64,000 nt of DNA, from positions 1-64,000 of the forward strand of contig JADFDO010000007.1 in NCBI GenBank assembly GCA_018262855.1. Reading direction: 5' to 3'. Source of the DNA: Methanolinea sp. Lineage in GTDB: Archaea > Halobacteriota > Methanomicrobia > Methanomicrobiales > Methanospirillaceae. The translations under genes and the position numbers were made by a program. The notes below the pieces were generated by a model. The model was not told the DNA's origin, searched no databases, and saw nothing but the letters and a program-made list of their open reading frames with translations. Shown here in pieces: positions 10,785 through 19,595 of the stretch; within the stretch, counting starts at the first letter, position 1; every line of letters starts with the position of its first letter.

Positions 10785-11108
10785 ATGCATACCGCGCGGG
10801 AACAGGCCATATTCGAGGCGGGGATCAAGCTGGGCGCACTGTATCACCAGTGGGTCGGGACCCCGGTGTCTCCGGAAATTGCCTCATCACTCGAATCTGC
10901 AATACAGAAGAGTGTGAAACTCCAGCCTCATGTTGAGAAGATCAGGGTACGTCTTGACCGGTCGCTGATGGAACCGAATGTCTTCGGGTACTCAGAACTG
11001 CGGGGGCTCATGTTCGATGTCGAGATCACCACGCGTGTTGAAGAGGAGTCCTGCAGGGCACGGTTGATCAGGAAAGATGAGTATCCGATGATGGAGATCG
11101 TGGAGTAG
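10785..11108 (+). CDS. mptD: 7,8-dihydroneopterin aldolase, MptD type
   Basis: The 107-residue product matches the archaeal MptD family (formerly DUF372), which cleaves 7,8-dihydroneopterin to 6-hydroxymethyl-dihydropterin in the path to tetrahydromethanopterin, the C1 carrier of methanogenesis. Visible family traits are an N-terminal EQAIFEAGIKLGALYHQWVGTP helix region (shared by position, about residues 6-27), the conserved stretch after VEKIRVRLDR and a compact C-terminal strand. It is unrelated in sequence to bacterial FolB. The ATG at 10785 has AGGTA about 8 bases upstream. It abuts the next gene without a gap. Confidence 0.8.
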   Translation: MHTAREQAIFEAGIKLGALYHQWVGTPVSPEIASSLESAIQKSVKLQPHVEKIRVRLDRSLMEPNVFGYSELRGLMFDVEITTRVEEESCRARLIRKDEYPMMEIVE

Positions 11109-11936
11109 ATGAGAAGTCCAGATTATCCAATCACCGATCATCATATCCATATCGATCCCAGGAACGGAAGGGGAATCGAAGCGGCAAAGGACTTCCAGAG
11201 GTCGGGGGGCACTCACCTTTTCCTGGTGAGCAAGCCCACCAGCTCGTTTGGCATCTTCCCTAAAAATGGCGATGACTTTCTGCCGGTGTTCCAGGAGACG
11301 CTGTCAGTATCCAGGATGATCTCAGACCTTGGCATTCATGTGTATCCGATTCTCGGTGTTCATCCTGCCGAAATCACCAGGCTTCTTGAATCATTCCCCC
11401 TCGGCAGGGTGGTGGAGATCATGAAGGAAGGATTGTCACTCGCATCAAGGTTCGTTGCCGATGGCAGCGCTGTGGGATTGAAGAGCGGAAGGCCACACTA
11501 CGAGGTCTCGCAGGATATATGGGACGCGGCAAATGATGTCCTCTCTTTTTCTTTCCAGCTGGCGGCTGAATGCGGATGTGCAGTCCAGGTCCATGCAGAG
11601 AGCGGCCCCTGTGCCGATATGCTTGAGATGGCGAGCGCTGCAGGGCTCTCGCCCGATCGGGTTGTCAAGCATTACGCCATCCCGGACACCCCCCTTGTTC
11701 CGTCATTCCTCGCAACGCACCCTGCGATCCCGGACTTCGCAAGAGCGGGTCATGCTTTTCTTATGGAGAGCGATTACATGGACGAGCTGTCCCGGCCCGG
11801 CGCGGTCATCGGGCCACGCTCGGTCCCAAGAATGACAAGAAAACTATTGGAGAGCGGGGAGATCGATGAGAGTGCTGTTGAGAGGATCCACGTGCTGACC
11901 CCGCAAAGGGTCTACGGCATCGAGGTCTCCCTCTGA
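11109..11936 (+). CDS. TatD-related metal-dependent hydrolase (COG1831 type)
   Basis: 275 residues with a TIM-barrel amidohydrolase pattern: an N-terminal HHIHID metal site (about residues 11-16), GVHP (about 83-86), QVHAESG (about 159-165), KHY near residue 187 and a late SD in LMESDYMD. This matches the archaeal branch of the TatD superfamily (COG1831), predicted metal-dependent hydrolases of unknown substrate. It begins one base after the mptD stop, so the two are co-transcribed, but I know of no established link to pterin synthesis. Confidence 0.75.
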   Translation: MRSPDYPITDHHIHIDPRNGRGIEAAKDFQRSGGTHLFLVSKPTSSFGIFPKNGDDFLPVFQETLSVSRMISDLGIHVYPILGVHPAEITRLLESFPLGRVVEIMKEGLSLASRFVADGSAVGLKSGRPHYEVSQDIWDAANDVLSFSFQLAAECGCAVQVHAESGPCADMLEMASAAGLSPDRVVKHYAIPDTPLVPSFLATHPAIPDFARAGHAFLMESDYMDELSRPGAVIGPRSVPRMTRKLLESGEIDESAVERIHVLTPQRVYGIEVSL

Positions 11937-11985
11937 AGGGAGATCAGTCGCAATTTAATAAGGATCCTTCACCACATGTGCTATC

Positions 11986-12279
11986 ATGTATCTCAAAATT
12001 CACCGTACCCCTGCAGGCGATGAGGTGGTGGCGGTGTGTGACCGGGAACTTATGGATACCACGATCACGGGTGACGAATTGGAGATCACCATCAGGGAAT
12101 CTTTCTATGGGACATCCCTTGCGAATCCCGATGAAGTGAGATCTGTCCTCTCGAAGGCAGGGAATGCAAACCTCATAGGGGAGCGTACTATATCCCTCGC
12201 CGTTGAGATGGGCTTGATAAATAGGTCCTCCTGCCTGATGCTCGGGAAAGTCCCCCACGCACAGTTTTTCAGGATCTGA
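11986..12279 (+). CDS. DUF424 family protein
   Basis: 97 residues with the family features of archaeal DUF424: MYLKIHRTPAGDEVVAVCD at the start and ANLIGERTISLAVEMGLI in the second half. The function is not established. A TATA-like CAATTTAATAAGG at 11951-11963 lies about 30 bases before the ATG, so the mRNA may be leaderless. The stop is one base before the nmd3 start, and genes on both sides of nmd3 act on RNA or translation, which suggests a translation-related role by association only. Confidence 0.75.
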   Translation: MYLKIHRTPAGDEVVAVCDRELMDTTITGDELEITIRESFYGTSLANPDEVRSVLSKAGNANLIGERTISLAVEMGLINRSSCLMLGKVPHAQFFRI

Positions 12280-12280
12280 C

Positions 12281-13321
12281 ATGAGTATTCTTGAGACGAT
12301 CTGCCCCCTCTGCGGAAATCCTTCCCTACGAGGCGAGGTCTGCGGCCGTTGCAGGGCAAAAGAGACGCGCTGGATCGAATGCCCCGATCGCATAAGGATT
12401 GTGATATGCCCGACTTGTGGTGCCAGGAGAGAGGCTGGAACCTGGTCAGATTTTACATCCAGCCGCGATGACCTTGTGGAGGAGCTGACAAGGAGGGCAG
12501 TCCGCCTCAATGAGAACCTGAAAGAGATCGCCATAGAGGTCTCAATCACGGATATCAGTCCCAACCGCAGCAGGGCATACTACCGCGTGACCGGGCTTCT
12601 CTATGCTGTCCCGGTAGAGGGATCCTGCACGGTGGAGATCGAATGGAAAAAAGAGCAGTGCGACCGGTGCAGCAGGATCTCGGGAAGTTATTACGAGGGA
12701 GTTGTCCAGATTCGCGCTCAGGGAAGGAGAGCGACAGAGAGAGAGATCAGCGAGGCTGCGAGGATTGCCCATGAGGTGGAAGATGCCATGATGGCCTCCG
12801 GCGAACGACTCTCCTTCATCTCTGATATTGAGGAACACCGGGACGGACTGGACATCACGGTTGGATCACAGCGGCTGGGCCAGGAGATCGCAGCCGCGAT
12901 CACGAGGGAGCTTGGCGGCCGGTTCACCACTCATCCGAAACTCATCGGCGAGAAAGCCGGAAAGCAGATCTTCCGCATCACGTACTCGCTGCGTCTCCCG
13001 CGGTATTCCAGGGGAGACATCGTCGTGGTATCCGGTCGGTATGCAGAGGTACTCAGGATAGAAGCAAAGACCATACGGTACCTTGATCTTGAATCGGGTC
13101 TCCCAAAATCCGTTGGCGAACAGCAGGTCGAGAGAAGGGCCGGTCACAAATCGGAGGCCAAAACCTGGATGGTCGCATACCGTGACGGGGATCTCCTTGG
13201 TATACTCGACCCTGAAACAGGAATCACTCGGGAGACCGTCGCACCCAGGTGGAAGGATATCCCTGCCGGGGATAGCGTCAGGGTCATCGAGGACGGCGAG
13301 CACCTTGTGGTGCTCGGGTGA
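12281..13321 (+). CDS. NMD3 family protein
   Basis: 346 residues. The N-terminal part has the paired zinc knuckles typical of NMD3 (CPLCGNPSLRGEVCGRC, then CPTCGARREAGTW) and a further CDRC at about residue 127. In eukaryotes NMD3 is the adaptor that exports the 60S subunit; archaeal members lack the nuclear shuttling tail and are thought to act on the large ribosomal subunit. Length fits the archaeal form. The gene follows DUF424 by 1 nt and precedes taw2 by 6 nt. Confidence 0.85.
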   Translation: MSILETICPLCGNPSLRGEVCGRCRAKETRWIECPDRIRIVICPTCGARREAGTWSDFTSSRDDLVEELTRRAVRLNENLKEIAIEVSITDISPNRSRAYYRVTGLLYAVPVEGSCTVEIEWKKEQCDRCSRISGSYYEGVVQIRAQGRRATEREISEAARIAHEVEDAMMASGERLSFISDIEEHRDGLDITVGSQRLGQEIAAAITRELGGRFTTHPKLIGEKAGKQIFRITYSLRLPRYSRGDIVVVSGRYAEVLRIEAKTIRYLDLESGLPKSVGEQQVERRAGHKSEAKTWMVAYRDGDLLGILDPETGITRETVAPRWKDIPAGDSVRVIEDGEHLVVLG

Positions 13322-13327
13322 TCTGCA

Positions 13328-14197
13328 ATGAAGGTTAGGGTCGTACCGGCGGGGGAACTCAGGTTTCTGGGTGATGTCGAATGGATCGACAGGACAAGGC
13401 GTCCTTTCGTTGAGGGTGGCACCGCGTACGTGCCCGTGAAGGACGGTTATCCCTTCACCACCACACTTCACCGGAGAAACCGCTATGCAGGCAGGGGGTA
13501 TTACATGCTCGGCGATGTGGCCATCGTTCACGGGAGGCGTCCCTCTCCTGAGGAGGTCAGTTCCATCATGGCCTGGAAGAGACCCAAGGGAGTACTGTGG
13601 GTTGAGGGGTCCCATGGGATCACAAGGACCCCCCGGACCGAGGTCATGGCCGGGGCCGTCCATGAGGTGGCCCACAGGGAGGGCGGGATCACCTACCTGC
13701 TCGATCCTGCCCGGATCATGTTCGCGATGGGAAACCGCGGCGAGAAAGAACGTATCGGCAGATTGGTTCGCCGTGGAGAGCGTATCGCGGATATGTACGC
13801 GGGGATCGGGTACTTCACGCTTCCCGTCGCCCGCGCCGGTGCACAGGTTCATGCGATGGAGATCAATCCTCTCGCCTTCTCATACCTCGAGAAGAATATC
13901 AGGTTGAACGGTGTCGACCATCTTGTCAGCGCAGCACTGGGGGACTGCCGTGAGCATCTCGCAGGGATCTATGACAGGATCATCATGGGTCACTTCTCGT
14001 CGCTGGATCGGCTTTCCGATGCCCTCTCCCACGCAGGGCCGGGGACTATCCTTCACGTTCATTCCGCAGGCATTGCAAAGCACGCGATTGGAACTATCCT
14101 TGATGAGATGGGAATCCATGGTTCGATCACGATCCATAAGGTAAAGAAAGTAGGTGCCCATACCTGGCATTACGTGCAGGACGTGACCCTCGAATGA
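13328..14197 (+). CDS. taw2: tRNA(Phe) wybutosine pathway transferase Taw2 (TYW2/Trm5 family)
   Basis: 289 residues with a Rossmann-fold methyltransferase-like core; SAM motif I is DMYAGIGYFTLP at about residues 155-166, followed by the acidic EINP loop. The position where Trm5 has an NPPx motif reads IMGHFSSLDRL, which fits the TYW2 branch that transfers the 3-amino-3-carboxypropyl group of SAM to 4-demethylwyosine at position 37 of tRNA(Phe). A Trm5-type m1G37 methyltransferase is the alternative. It overlaps coaBC by 4 nt (ATGA). Confidence 0.75.
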   Translation: MKVRVVPAGELRFLGDVEWIDRTRRPFVEGGTAYVPVKDGYPFTTTLHRRNRYAGRGYYMLGDVAIVHGRRPSPEEVSSIMAWKRPKGVLWVEGSHGITRTPRTEVMAGAVHEVAHREGGITYLLDPARIMFAMGNRGEKERIGRLVRRGERIADMYAGIGYFTLPVARAGAQVHAMEINPLAFSYLEKNIRLNGVDHLVSAALGDCREHLAGIYDRIIMGHFSSLDRLSDALSHAGPGTILHVHSAGIAKHAIGTILDEMGIHGSITIHKVKKVGAHTWHYVQDVTLE

Positions 14198-15372
14198 CGG
14201 ACTACCTGACACTGAAAAACCGCAGGATTGTACTTGCGGTAACCGGGAGTATCGCTGCAGTGGATACCGTCCGGCTTGCGCATGCGCTCCGGAGAAGGGG
14301 TGCAGAGGTTCAGGCCGTGATGAGCAGGGCAGCCTGTGGCATCATCCACCCCGATGCGCTCACGTATGCCACGGGCCGGCCGGCGATCACTTCCATCACA
14401 GGACTCGTGGAACATGTGACATTCTGCGGTGAGGGAGGTTCCGCAGATCTCCTGCTGATCGCACCTGCTACGGCAAACAGTCTCTGCAAGATTGCGTCGG
14501 GTATCGATGACACTCCGGTGACAACCTTTGCCACCACTGCGATCGGGAGGGGAATGCCTGTCGTGGTTGCTCCTGCGATGCACGTGAGCATGTTCCATCA
14601 TCCCGGTGTCGCACGATGCCTCGAGACCCTGCATTCCTGGGGCATCGCAGTCGCCGGTCCGAAGATCGAGGAGGATAAGGCAAAGATCGCTGATATCGAT
14701 GAGATCGTTCTCACCTGCGAACGGGAACTTTTTGGAAAACCACTCGGGGGCCTTCATATCCTGATCACAAGCGGCCCCTGCCGGGAGCCTGTCGACGATG
14801 TCCGCACCCTGACCACCCGCTCAAGCGGGCTGATGGGACGGGCACTGGCCATGCAGGCATACAGAATGGGAGCCAGGGTTACTGTCGTACATTCGGATCA
14901 TTTCCCGATTGTAGAGAATGTCAATGCCGAGAGTTCAGGGGTTATGATGGATGAAGTGCTCCGTATCTGCAGCACCGATCCGGTGGATCTCTTCGTATCA
15001 GCAGCAGCGGTGTCAGATTTCCGGCCTGAACGCTACCACGGGAAGATTCCGAGTGGTGCAGGCACTACCATACGTCTCGATCCTCTCCCAAAGATCATCA
15101 ATGAGGTGGTGGACCGTTACCATATTCCAACAATAGCCTTCAAGGTAGCACGCGATCCCGTACCCCCGGGGAAGGCCCTTATCAGAGATAGTATCGGACT
15201 CGTGGTCGCCAATGATCCTTCAGTCATGGGAGAGACAGAAACAAGGGTCACTTTGCTCGGGAGATCGGGCTTCTCAAGGGAACTGGCAGGCTCCAAGGAA
15301 GAAGTCGCAGCAGAGATCCTCTCGTGCGCCATGGAAGTCTTTTCCCTGGCCGGCAAATACACCCGGGAGTGA
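14194..15372 (+). CDS. coaBC: Bifunctional phosphopantothenoylcysteine decarboxylase / phosphopantothenate-cysteine ligase
   Basis: 392 residues. The N-terminal flavoprotein half (CoaC, about 1-180) shows TGSIAAVDTVRLA, the substrate motif APATANSLCKIASG and the PAMHVSMF motif. The C-terminal half (CoaB, about 185-390) has ITSGPCREPVDDVR and SSGLMG for nucleotide binding. It makes 4'-phosphopantetheine from 4'-phosphopantothenate and cysteine. Pantoate kinase and phosphopantothenate synthetase lie just downstream, so three consecutive CoA steps sit together. Its start overlaps the taw2 stop. Confidence 0.92.
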   Translation: MTDYLTLKNRRIVLAVTGSIAAVDTVRLAHALRRRGAEVQAVMSRAACGIIHPDALTYATGRPAITSITGLVEHVTFCGEGGSADLLLIAPATANSLCKIASGIDDTPVTTFATTAIGRGMPVVVAPAMHVSMFHHPGVARCLETLHSWGIAVAGPKIEEDKAKIADIDEIVLTCERELFGKPLGGLHILITSGPCREPVDDVRTLTTRSSGLMGRALAMQAYRMGARVTVVHSDHFPIVENVNAESSGVMMDEVLRICSTDPVDLFVSAAAVSDFRPERYHGKIPSGAGTTIRLDPLPKIINEVVDRYHIPTIAFKVARDPVPPGKALIRDSIGLVVANDPSVMGETETRVTLLGRSGFSRELAGSKEEVAAEILSCAMEVFSLAGKYTRE

Positions 15373-15465
15373 TTCGCATTCCTCCACTATCCGACAGGAC
15401 ACTTTCTTAAGCTTCGAACACGAATCTGCTGGAAGAATATCCCCTTCATCAATCAGGTGAACCCC

Positions 15466-16332
15466 ATGTCTGCGTGCGCTACCGCGTTCTGTCCCGGCCA
15501 TCTTTCAGGATATTTCAGACCGGTCTATGGAAGTGATCCGGGCAGGTGCGGAAGCCTAGGTGCAGGAATTGTTATCCGTGAAGGAGTCACCACTACCGTC
15601 CGGCCCGCTGACGCTATTGATATCACCGTGGAGCGCCGTGATCCAGTGACCGGTGCTGTCCTGGAGGTGCTCACGAGTGCCCCCCCGATCGAGTACCTGC
15701 TGGTGCAGATGGGGGTGACTGTGAAGGTAAAGACAGAATGCACACTCCCTATAGGTGCGGGATTCGGCCTCTCGGCTGCAGCCCTGCTTTCCACAGCCAC
15801 CGCGGTGAATCAACTCTTTTCGCTCTTTCTTTCGCCTTTCGAATGCGGGGAACTCGCCCACGAGGCAGAGATTGTCCATAAAACCGGTCTTGGTGACGTT
15901 GCTGCCTGCATGGGCGGTGGAAGGGATTGCAGAAAGGATGCCGGGATAGGGGCGGAAATCGACCGGAACTATGACATTCCGGATACGCTCTGTGCTGTCG
16001 TGTTCGGGCCGCTCCCCTCACCCCGGGTGCTCGGTTCACCGGATGCCATGGAACGCGTGATAAGGGCATTCCCCGGGCGCTGTCCACGGGATAGCGGGGA
16101 TTTCTTCCGCCTCGCACGGAAGTTCGCGATCGACAGCGGTCTTGCAACCACGGAGGTTCTCCACGCACTCACCGCATGTGACGAGGCAGGCATCCCTGCA
16201 ACCATGACGATGCTCGGGAACGGGGTGTTTGCCTGTGGAAAGAAGGCTTTCAAGGTCCTCTCGAGCCTTGGAGACACCTTTATCCTCCACCCGGCAGAGA
16301 CCGGGGTCCGCCTTGTCGAGGCGAGAGGATGA
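15466..16332 (+). CDS. Pantoate kinase (archaeal GHMP type)
   Basis: 288 residues from ATG 15466. An upstream in-frame GTG at 15457 is possible, but CAGGTGA at 15454-15460 fits better as ribosome binding site for 15466. The protein shows the GHMP-kinase glycine-rich loop LPIGAGFGLSAAAL (about residues 86-99) and an N-terminal CPGHLSGYF segment. Archaeal pantoate kinase phosphorylates pantoate before condensation with beta-alanine, replacing the bacterial pantothenate synthetase and kinase order. The next gene encodes its partner enzyme and overlaps by 4 nt. Confidence 0.9.
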   Translation: MSACATAFCPGHLSGYFRPVYGSDPGRCGSLGAGIVIREGVTTTVRPADAIDITVERRDPVTGAVLEVLTSAPPIEYLLVQMGVTVKVKTECTLPIGAGFGLSAAALLSTATAVNQLFSLFLSPFECGELAHEAEIVHKTGLGDVAACMGGGRDCRKDAGIGAEIDRNYDIPDTLCAVVFGPLPSPRVLGSPDAMERVIRAFPGRCPRDSGDFFRLARKFAIDSGLATTEVLHALTACDEAGIPATMTMLGNGVFACGKKAFKVLSSLGDTFILHPAETGVRLVEARG

Positions 16333-17060
16333 TTCCAAGCGACCATCCCAGGTACCGGTCCCTCGTAGCAAGGGAGAGGCTTGCACGGTATGCAGCCGAA
16401 GGAATAGTCTCACTCGAAGGTCTCTCCGCTCATGGCCGGGGCGAGGCATTCGATTACCTCCTCGGTGAGAAGACGACGGAGAGTGCGCTTTTTGCGGAAA
16501 AGATCGCTTCAGCGTTGCTCCTCTGTGCAAAATCGCCGGTAATATCTGTGAATGGAAATACCGCGGCGCTCGCTGCCGATCTTATCAAAGATCTCCAGGA
16601 GAAATCCCGGGCCAGGGTCGAGGTGAACCTGTTCCACAGAACCGGGGAGCGGATGGAGAAGATCACCCGCCTGCTCAACGATCATGGTGTCCGTGTCGAG
16701 ACCGGGAACGCCGAGAGGCTCCTCCCGCTCTCGCATGACCGGGCTTTCTGCCTTCGATCTGGCATATTTGCCGCCGATGTCATCCTCGTACCACTTGAGG
16801 ACGGTGATCGGTGCCAGGCACTGCGCGGGATGGGAAAGACTGTGATCACCATCGATCTCAATCCACTCTCAAGAACTGCGAGGAGTGCAAGCCTTACCAT
16901 AGTCGACGAGCTTACCAGGGCGCTGCCGAATATCACCTCTTTCTGTTCCATTCTTGGGAGGCAAGAGGCAGAACTGCTCTCCATAACAGTCCCAGGCAAC
17001 CGGTTTCTTGCAGATGCACGCGAACAGATGAAGCAGGTGCTTTCCCATGCTCTGGATTGA
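16329..17060 (+). CDS. 4-phosphopantoate--beta-alanine ligase (phosphopantothenate synthetase)
   Basis: 243 residues matching the archaeal family COG1701: the start HPRYRSLVARERL, the conserved SVNGNTAAL segment (about 74-82), EVNLFHRT (about 98-105) and the C-terminal TIDLNPLSRTA. It joins 4-phosphopantoate with beta-alanine. It overlaps pantoate kinase by 4 nt and the second RFC small-subunit gene by 14 nt, an odd coupling of CoA synthesis with a clamp-loader gene that is probably incidental to gene packing. Confidence 0.92.
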   Translation: MIPSDHPRYRSLVARERLARYAAEGIVSLEGLSAHGRGEAFDYLLGEKTTESALFAEKIASALLLCAKSPVISVNGNTAALAADLIKDLQEKSRARVEVNLFHRTGERMEKITRLLNDHGVRVETGNAERLLPLSHDRAFCLRSGIFAADVILVPLEDGDRCQALRGMGKTVITIDLNPLSRTARSASLTIVDELTRALPNITSFCSILGRQEAELLSITVPGNRFLADAREQMKQVLSHALD

Positions 17061-18066
17061 GAAGTACCGTCCAGGATCATTTGGAGAGATAGTCGGGCAG
17101 GAGAAGGCCGTTGAACGATTGACCCAGGCAGCAGCCACCCGGGCTGTACCTCACCTTATCCTCGCCGGTCCTCCGGGGACAGGAAAGAGTGTGAGTGTTG
17201 AGTGCCTCTCCCGGGCTCTCTACCAGGATCATGCCGAGGAGAATCTCACCGTCATTCCAACGAGTGATCTCTTCTCCCTTGGAAAAAAATTCCTCGAATC
17301 CGAGGAGCGGTATGCCCACCTCTACCGGGCAGACGAGAGCGTGCTCTCAAATTTCAAGCGGATTATCCGGGAGTATTCGTCGTTAAAGCCACTGGATGCG
17401 GAATTCAAACTCATGGCCTTTGAAGGGGCCTCATCCCTTCCGAGGGAGGCCCAGCAGGCGCTCCGGCGCATCATGGAGCGATCCTCCCGGACGTGCAGGT
17501 TCATCTACTGCACGAGCCATCCCTCATCCATCATCCCTGCGATTGCGTCCAGATGCCTGCCGGTCTTCTTCCCACCTATCCCGGATTCTCTGGTCGAATC
17601 TCATCTCAGGAACATCTGTTCGCGTGAATGCGCGGCAGGCTGCACTGTCCCGGATGATCAGATCGGGCTCCTGGTCGCAGCTGCAAGAGGGGACCTCCGG
17701 AAAGCAGTCATGCTCCTCCAGGTCGCAGTCGTATCCGGTTCTGGCGAGAACCTCCTCTCCCTCTCAAGGACCGAGACAGGCCAGGTAGCATCGGCCGTGT
17801 TCTCTGCATTGCGAGGGAGCGATTTCCCAGCTGCGACGAGGAGGATTGAGACCCTGATGATAGAATACGGGCTTTCAGGACGGGAAGTGCTTATGGAACT
17901 CCGCGATGTCGTGAAACGGGAGTTCAATGATCCTGCAGTTGCCTGCGCTCTTGCAGAGACCGATTCGATCCTGGGGCACAGCCAGAATGAATATGTCCAG
18001 CTCAATGCACTCATCGCACGACTGGGCAGGCTGTTCCCCCACGAATCCCGCCAGATTTCGCCCTGA
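17047..18066 (+). CDS. Second RFC small subunit with degenerate Walker B
   Basis: 339 residues, beginning MLWIEKYRPGSFGEIVGQ like a canonical RfcS. Walker A is intact (GPPGTGKS) and the SRC motif is kept (IASRCLPVFF), but the Walker B DEAD box is replaced: where rfcS has [10 protein letters not shown] this protein has LMAFEGASSL. A subunit that can bind but hardly hydrolyse ATP is likely. Some Methanomicrobia, for example Methanosarcina acetivorans, are known to have two RFC small subunits plus a large one, and this is the expected counterpart. The large subunit is not in the window. Confidence 0.88.
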   Translation: MLWIEKYRPGSFGEIVGQEKAVERLTQAAATRAVPHLILAGPPGTGKSVSVECLSRALYQDHAEENLTVIPTSDLFSLGKKFLESEERYAHLYRADESVLSNFKRIIREYSSLKPLDAEFKLMAFEGASSLPREAQQALRRIMERSSRTCRFIYCTSHPSSIIPAIASRCLPVFFPPIPDSLVESHLRNICSRECAAGCTVPDDQIGLLVAAARGDLRKAVMLLQVAVVSGSGENLLSLSRTETGQVASAVFSALRGSDFPAATRRIETLMIEYGLSGREVLMELRDVVKREFNDPAVACALAETDSILGHSQNEYVQLNALIARLGRLFPHESRQISP

Positions 18067-18143
18067 AAACAGTGAGGAAGGGAGGGTCCGGCAGACCTGA
18101 CCTTCGTGATGCCAGGGGACGCGTTTTTTGTAAGAGGACTCAG

Positions 18144-19508
18144 TTACCCTGCCTGCTCCTTCCTCCGGAGGCGCCGTATCATCCTTTCTTTCTTCTCAAG
18201 CGCTGCAAGGGCAGCATCCTCGACGGCCCTTTTCATGCGCGTAAAATCCTTCTCTCTCGTATCCACCACCTTTTTTACAGGGGTGTACGCCGCCTCACGG
18301 AAACGCGGGGTGAAGTCATGCAGCCCTTCTTCAGTACGGAGGAATGCTCCAGACTCCCCCGATTCCACGGTGCCGATCTCGTGTATGCGGACCCCTGCAT
18401 CCCGGATTGGATCCATGATGGCGGGAGCATCAGCCGGCCTCGCAGTGATCAACAAAGCATCCAGAGAAACCCCGAGGTAATCGATGGAGAGATGTTCAAG
18501 GAGCTCGTTCACATCTTCCTGGACGAGTCCCTGCACCTTCGCCTCGTCGATAATGACCCTGCACCCGGCTGTTGCGGCCAGTTCATGGGCGTCACCCCGA
18601 AGCCCCCCGTTGGTAACATCGGTCATTGCATGAACTTTCAGGAGCGCAGGGCTTGCCATGAGGGCTTCGCAGGCCTGGAGGAACTGGAGGTTTATCGTCT
18701 GCTCCACGACCTCGGGGAACCCGGAATAGAGGGCCGTAGTGGCGATCGTTCCGCCTCCGGCACCCTCTGTCATCAGGATCACGTCACCCGGCCGGGTTTC
18801 ACGCCGGGCAGTGAGGTGCGAGGCGATTCCGACAGCCCCCACACAGCCTGTCATGCGGGACCCAAGCACCATGTCTCCCCCGATGCGAAGTGTAGAACCG
18901 GATACGAGAGGAACCCCTACAGACTCCCCTACCGCGCAGACCCCGGCAGTATAATCGAATATCTTAGCCACGTCACCGCTATCCGCGACGTGAATATCCG
19001 AGAAGAGGAGTATTGGCCGGGCGCCCATCACGTACACGTCACGCATCGTAGCCCTCGTCACGTGGAATCCTGCGAGAAATGGAAAATCCGAGAGCCTCGA
19101 ATGCATTCCGTCAACCGAGCAGACGACCTTGAGCCCGGTGTCTCCAGCAACGCCGGGAACCTGGGGAACAGGAACCGCGCCCCCGTCATCCATCTCGTCC
19201 ACCCCGACCGTTGCCGCGGTATGCCCGATGATGCGGGCAATCTGCCGGTGCGCGAAGAAATCCCCGGTACCCCGGGAGCCGACACCGAATTCTCCCATGC
19301 TCACACCCGCCTTCCTGTAGGCAAAGAGATCTCCTGAAAGGCCAGTGGTATTCTTCACTTCGGTGATCACCGCCCGCGCAAATGCCTCGATGTAACTGCT
19401 GTCAGCGTCCGGCTTGAACTGCCTGATGCACCGTTCAAGCCTTTTCCTCACAGCCTCCTCGCCCGAACCGCCGGCAAGGGCTTTTCTGGCATACTCCTCC
19501 ACGTCCAT
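18144..19508 (-). CDS. HypE-related AIR synthase-like protein (COG1973 type)
   Basis: 454 residues. The N-terminal region is an extra helical domain (1-70); the rest is an AIR-synthase/HypE ATP-binding fold with SVDGMHSRL, DVYVMGA, GGDMVLGSRMTG and the glycine-rich MTEGAGGGTIATTALY, followed by TDVTNGGLRGDAHELA. The family also includes thiamine-phosphate kinase and selenophosphate synthetase, which bind ATP and a phosphorylated substrate. The archaeal group is called hydrogenase-maturation related, but its substrate is not established. It is convergent with the RFC gene (77-base gap). Confidence 0.75.
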   Translation of the reverse strand: MDVEEYARKALAGGSGEEAVRKRLERCIRQFKPDADSSYIEAFARAVITEVKNTTGLSGDLFAYRKAGVSMGEFGVGSRGTGDFFAHRQIARIIGHTAATVGVDEMDDGGAVPVPQVPGVAGDTGLKVVCSVDGMHSRLSDFPFLAGFHVTRATMRDVYVMGARPILLFSDIHVADSGDVAKIFDYTAGVCAVGESVGVPLVSGSTLRIGGDMVLGSRMTGCVGAVGIASHLTARRETRPGDVILMTEGAGGGTIATTALYSGFPEVVEQTINLQFLQACEALMASPALLKVHAMTDVTNGGLRGDAHELAATAGCRVIIDEAKVQGLVQEDVNELLEHLSIDYLGVSLDALLITARPADAPAIMDPIRDAGVRIHEIGTVESGESGAFLRTEEGLHDFTPRFREAAYTPVKKVVDTREKDFTRMKRAVEDAALAALEKKERMIRRLRRKEQAG

Positions 19509-19595
19509 ACGTGGTGTTATTCTCTGTTCTGGGAGATAATGGGGCGGTATTGATGTCCCAGATTAAAAGAAAAGAAAAAACGGATGGGTCGTGAA

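Noticed and set aside
18072-19337. Long plus-strand ORF of 421 codons
   Set aside because: It runs antisense to the AIR-synthase-like gene, has no start signal or family motif, and its composition (Arg, His, Pro rich) is that of a shadow frame.
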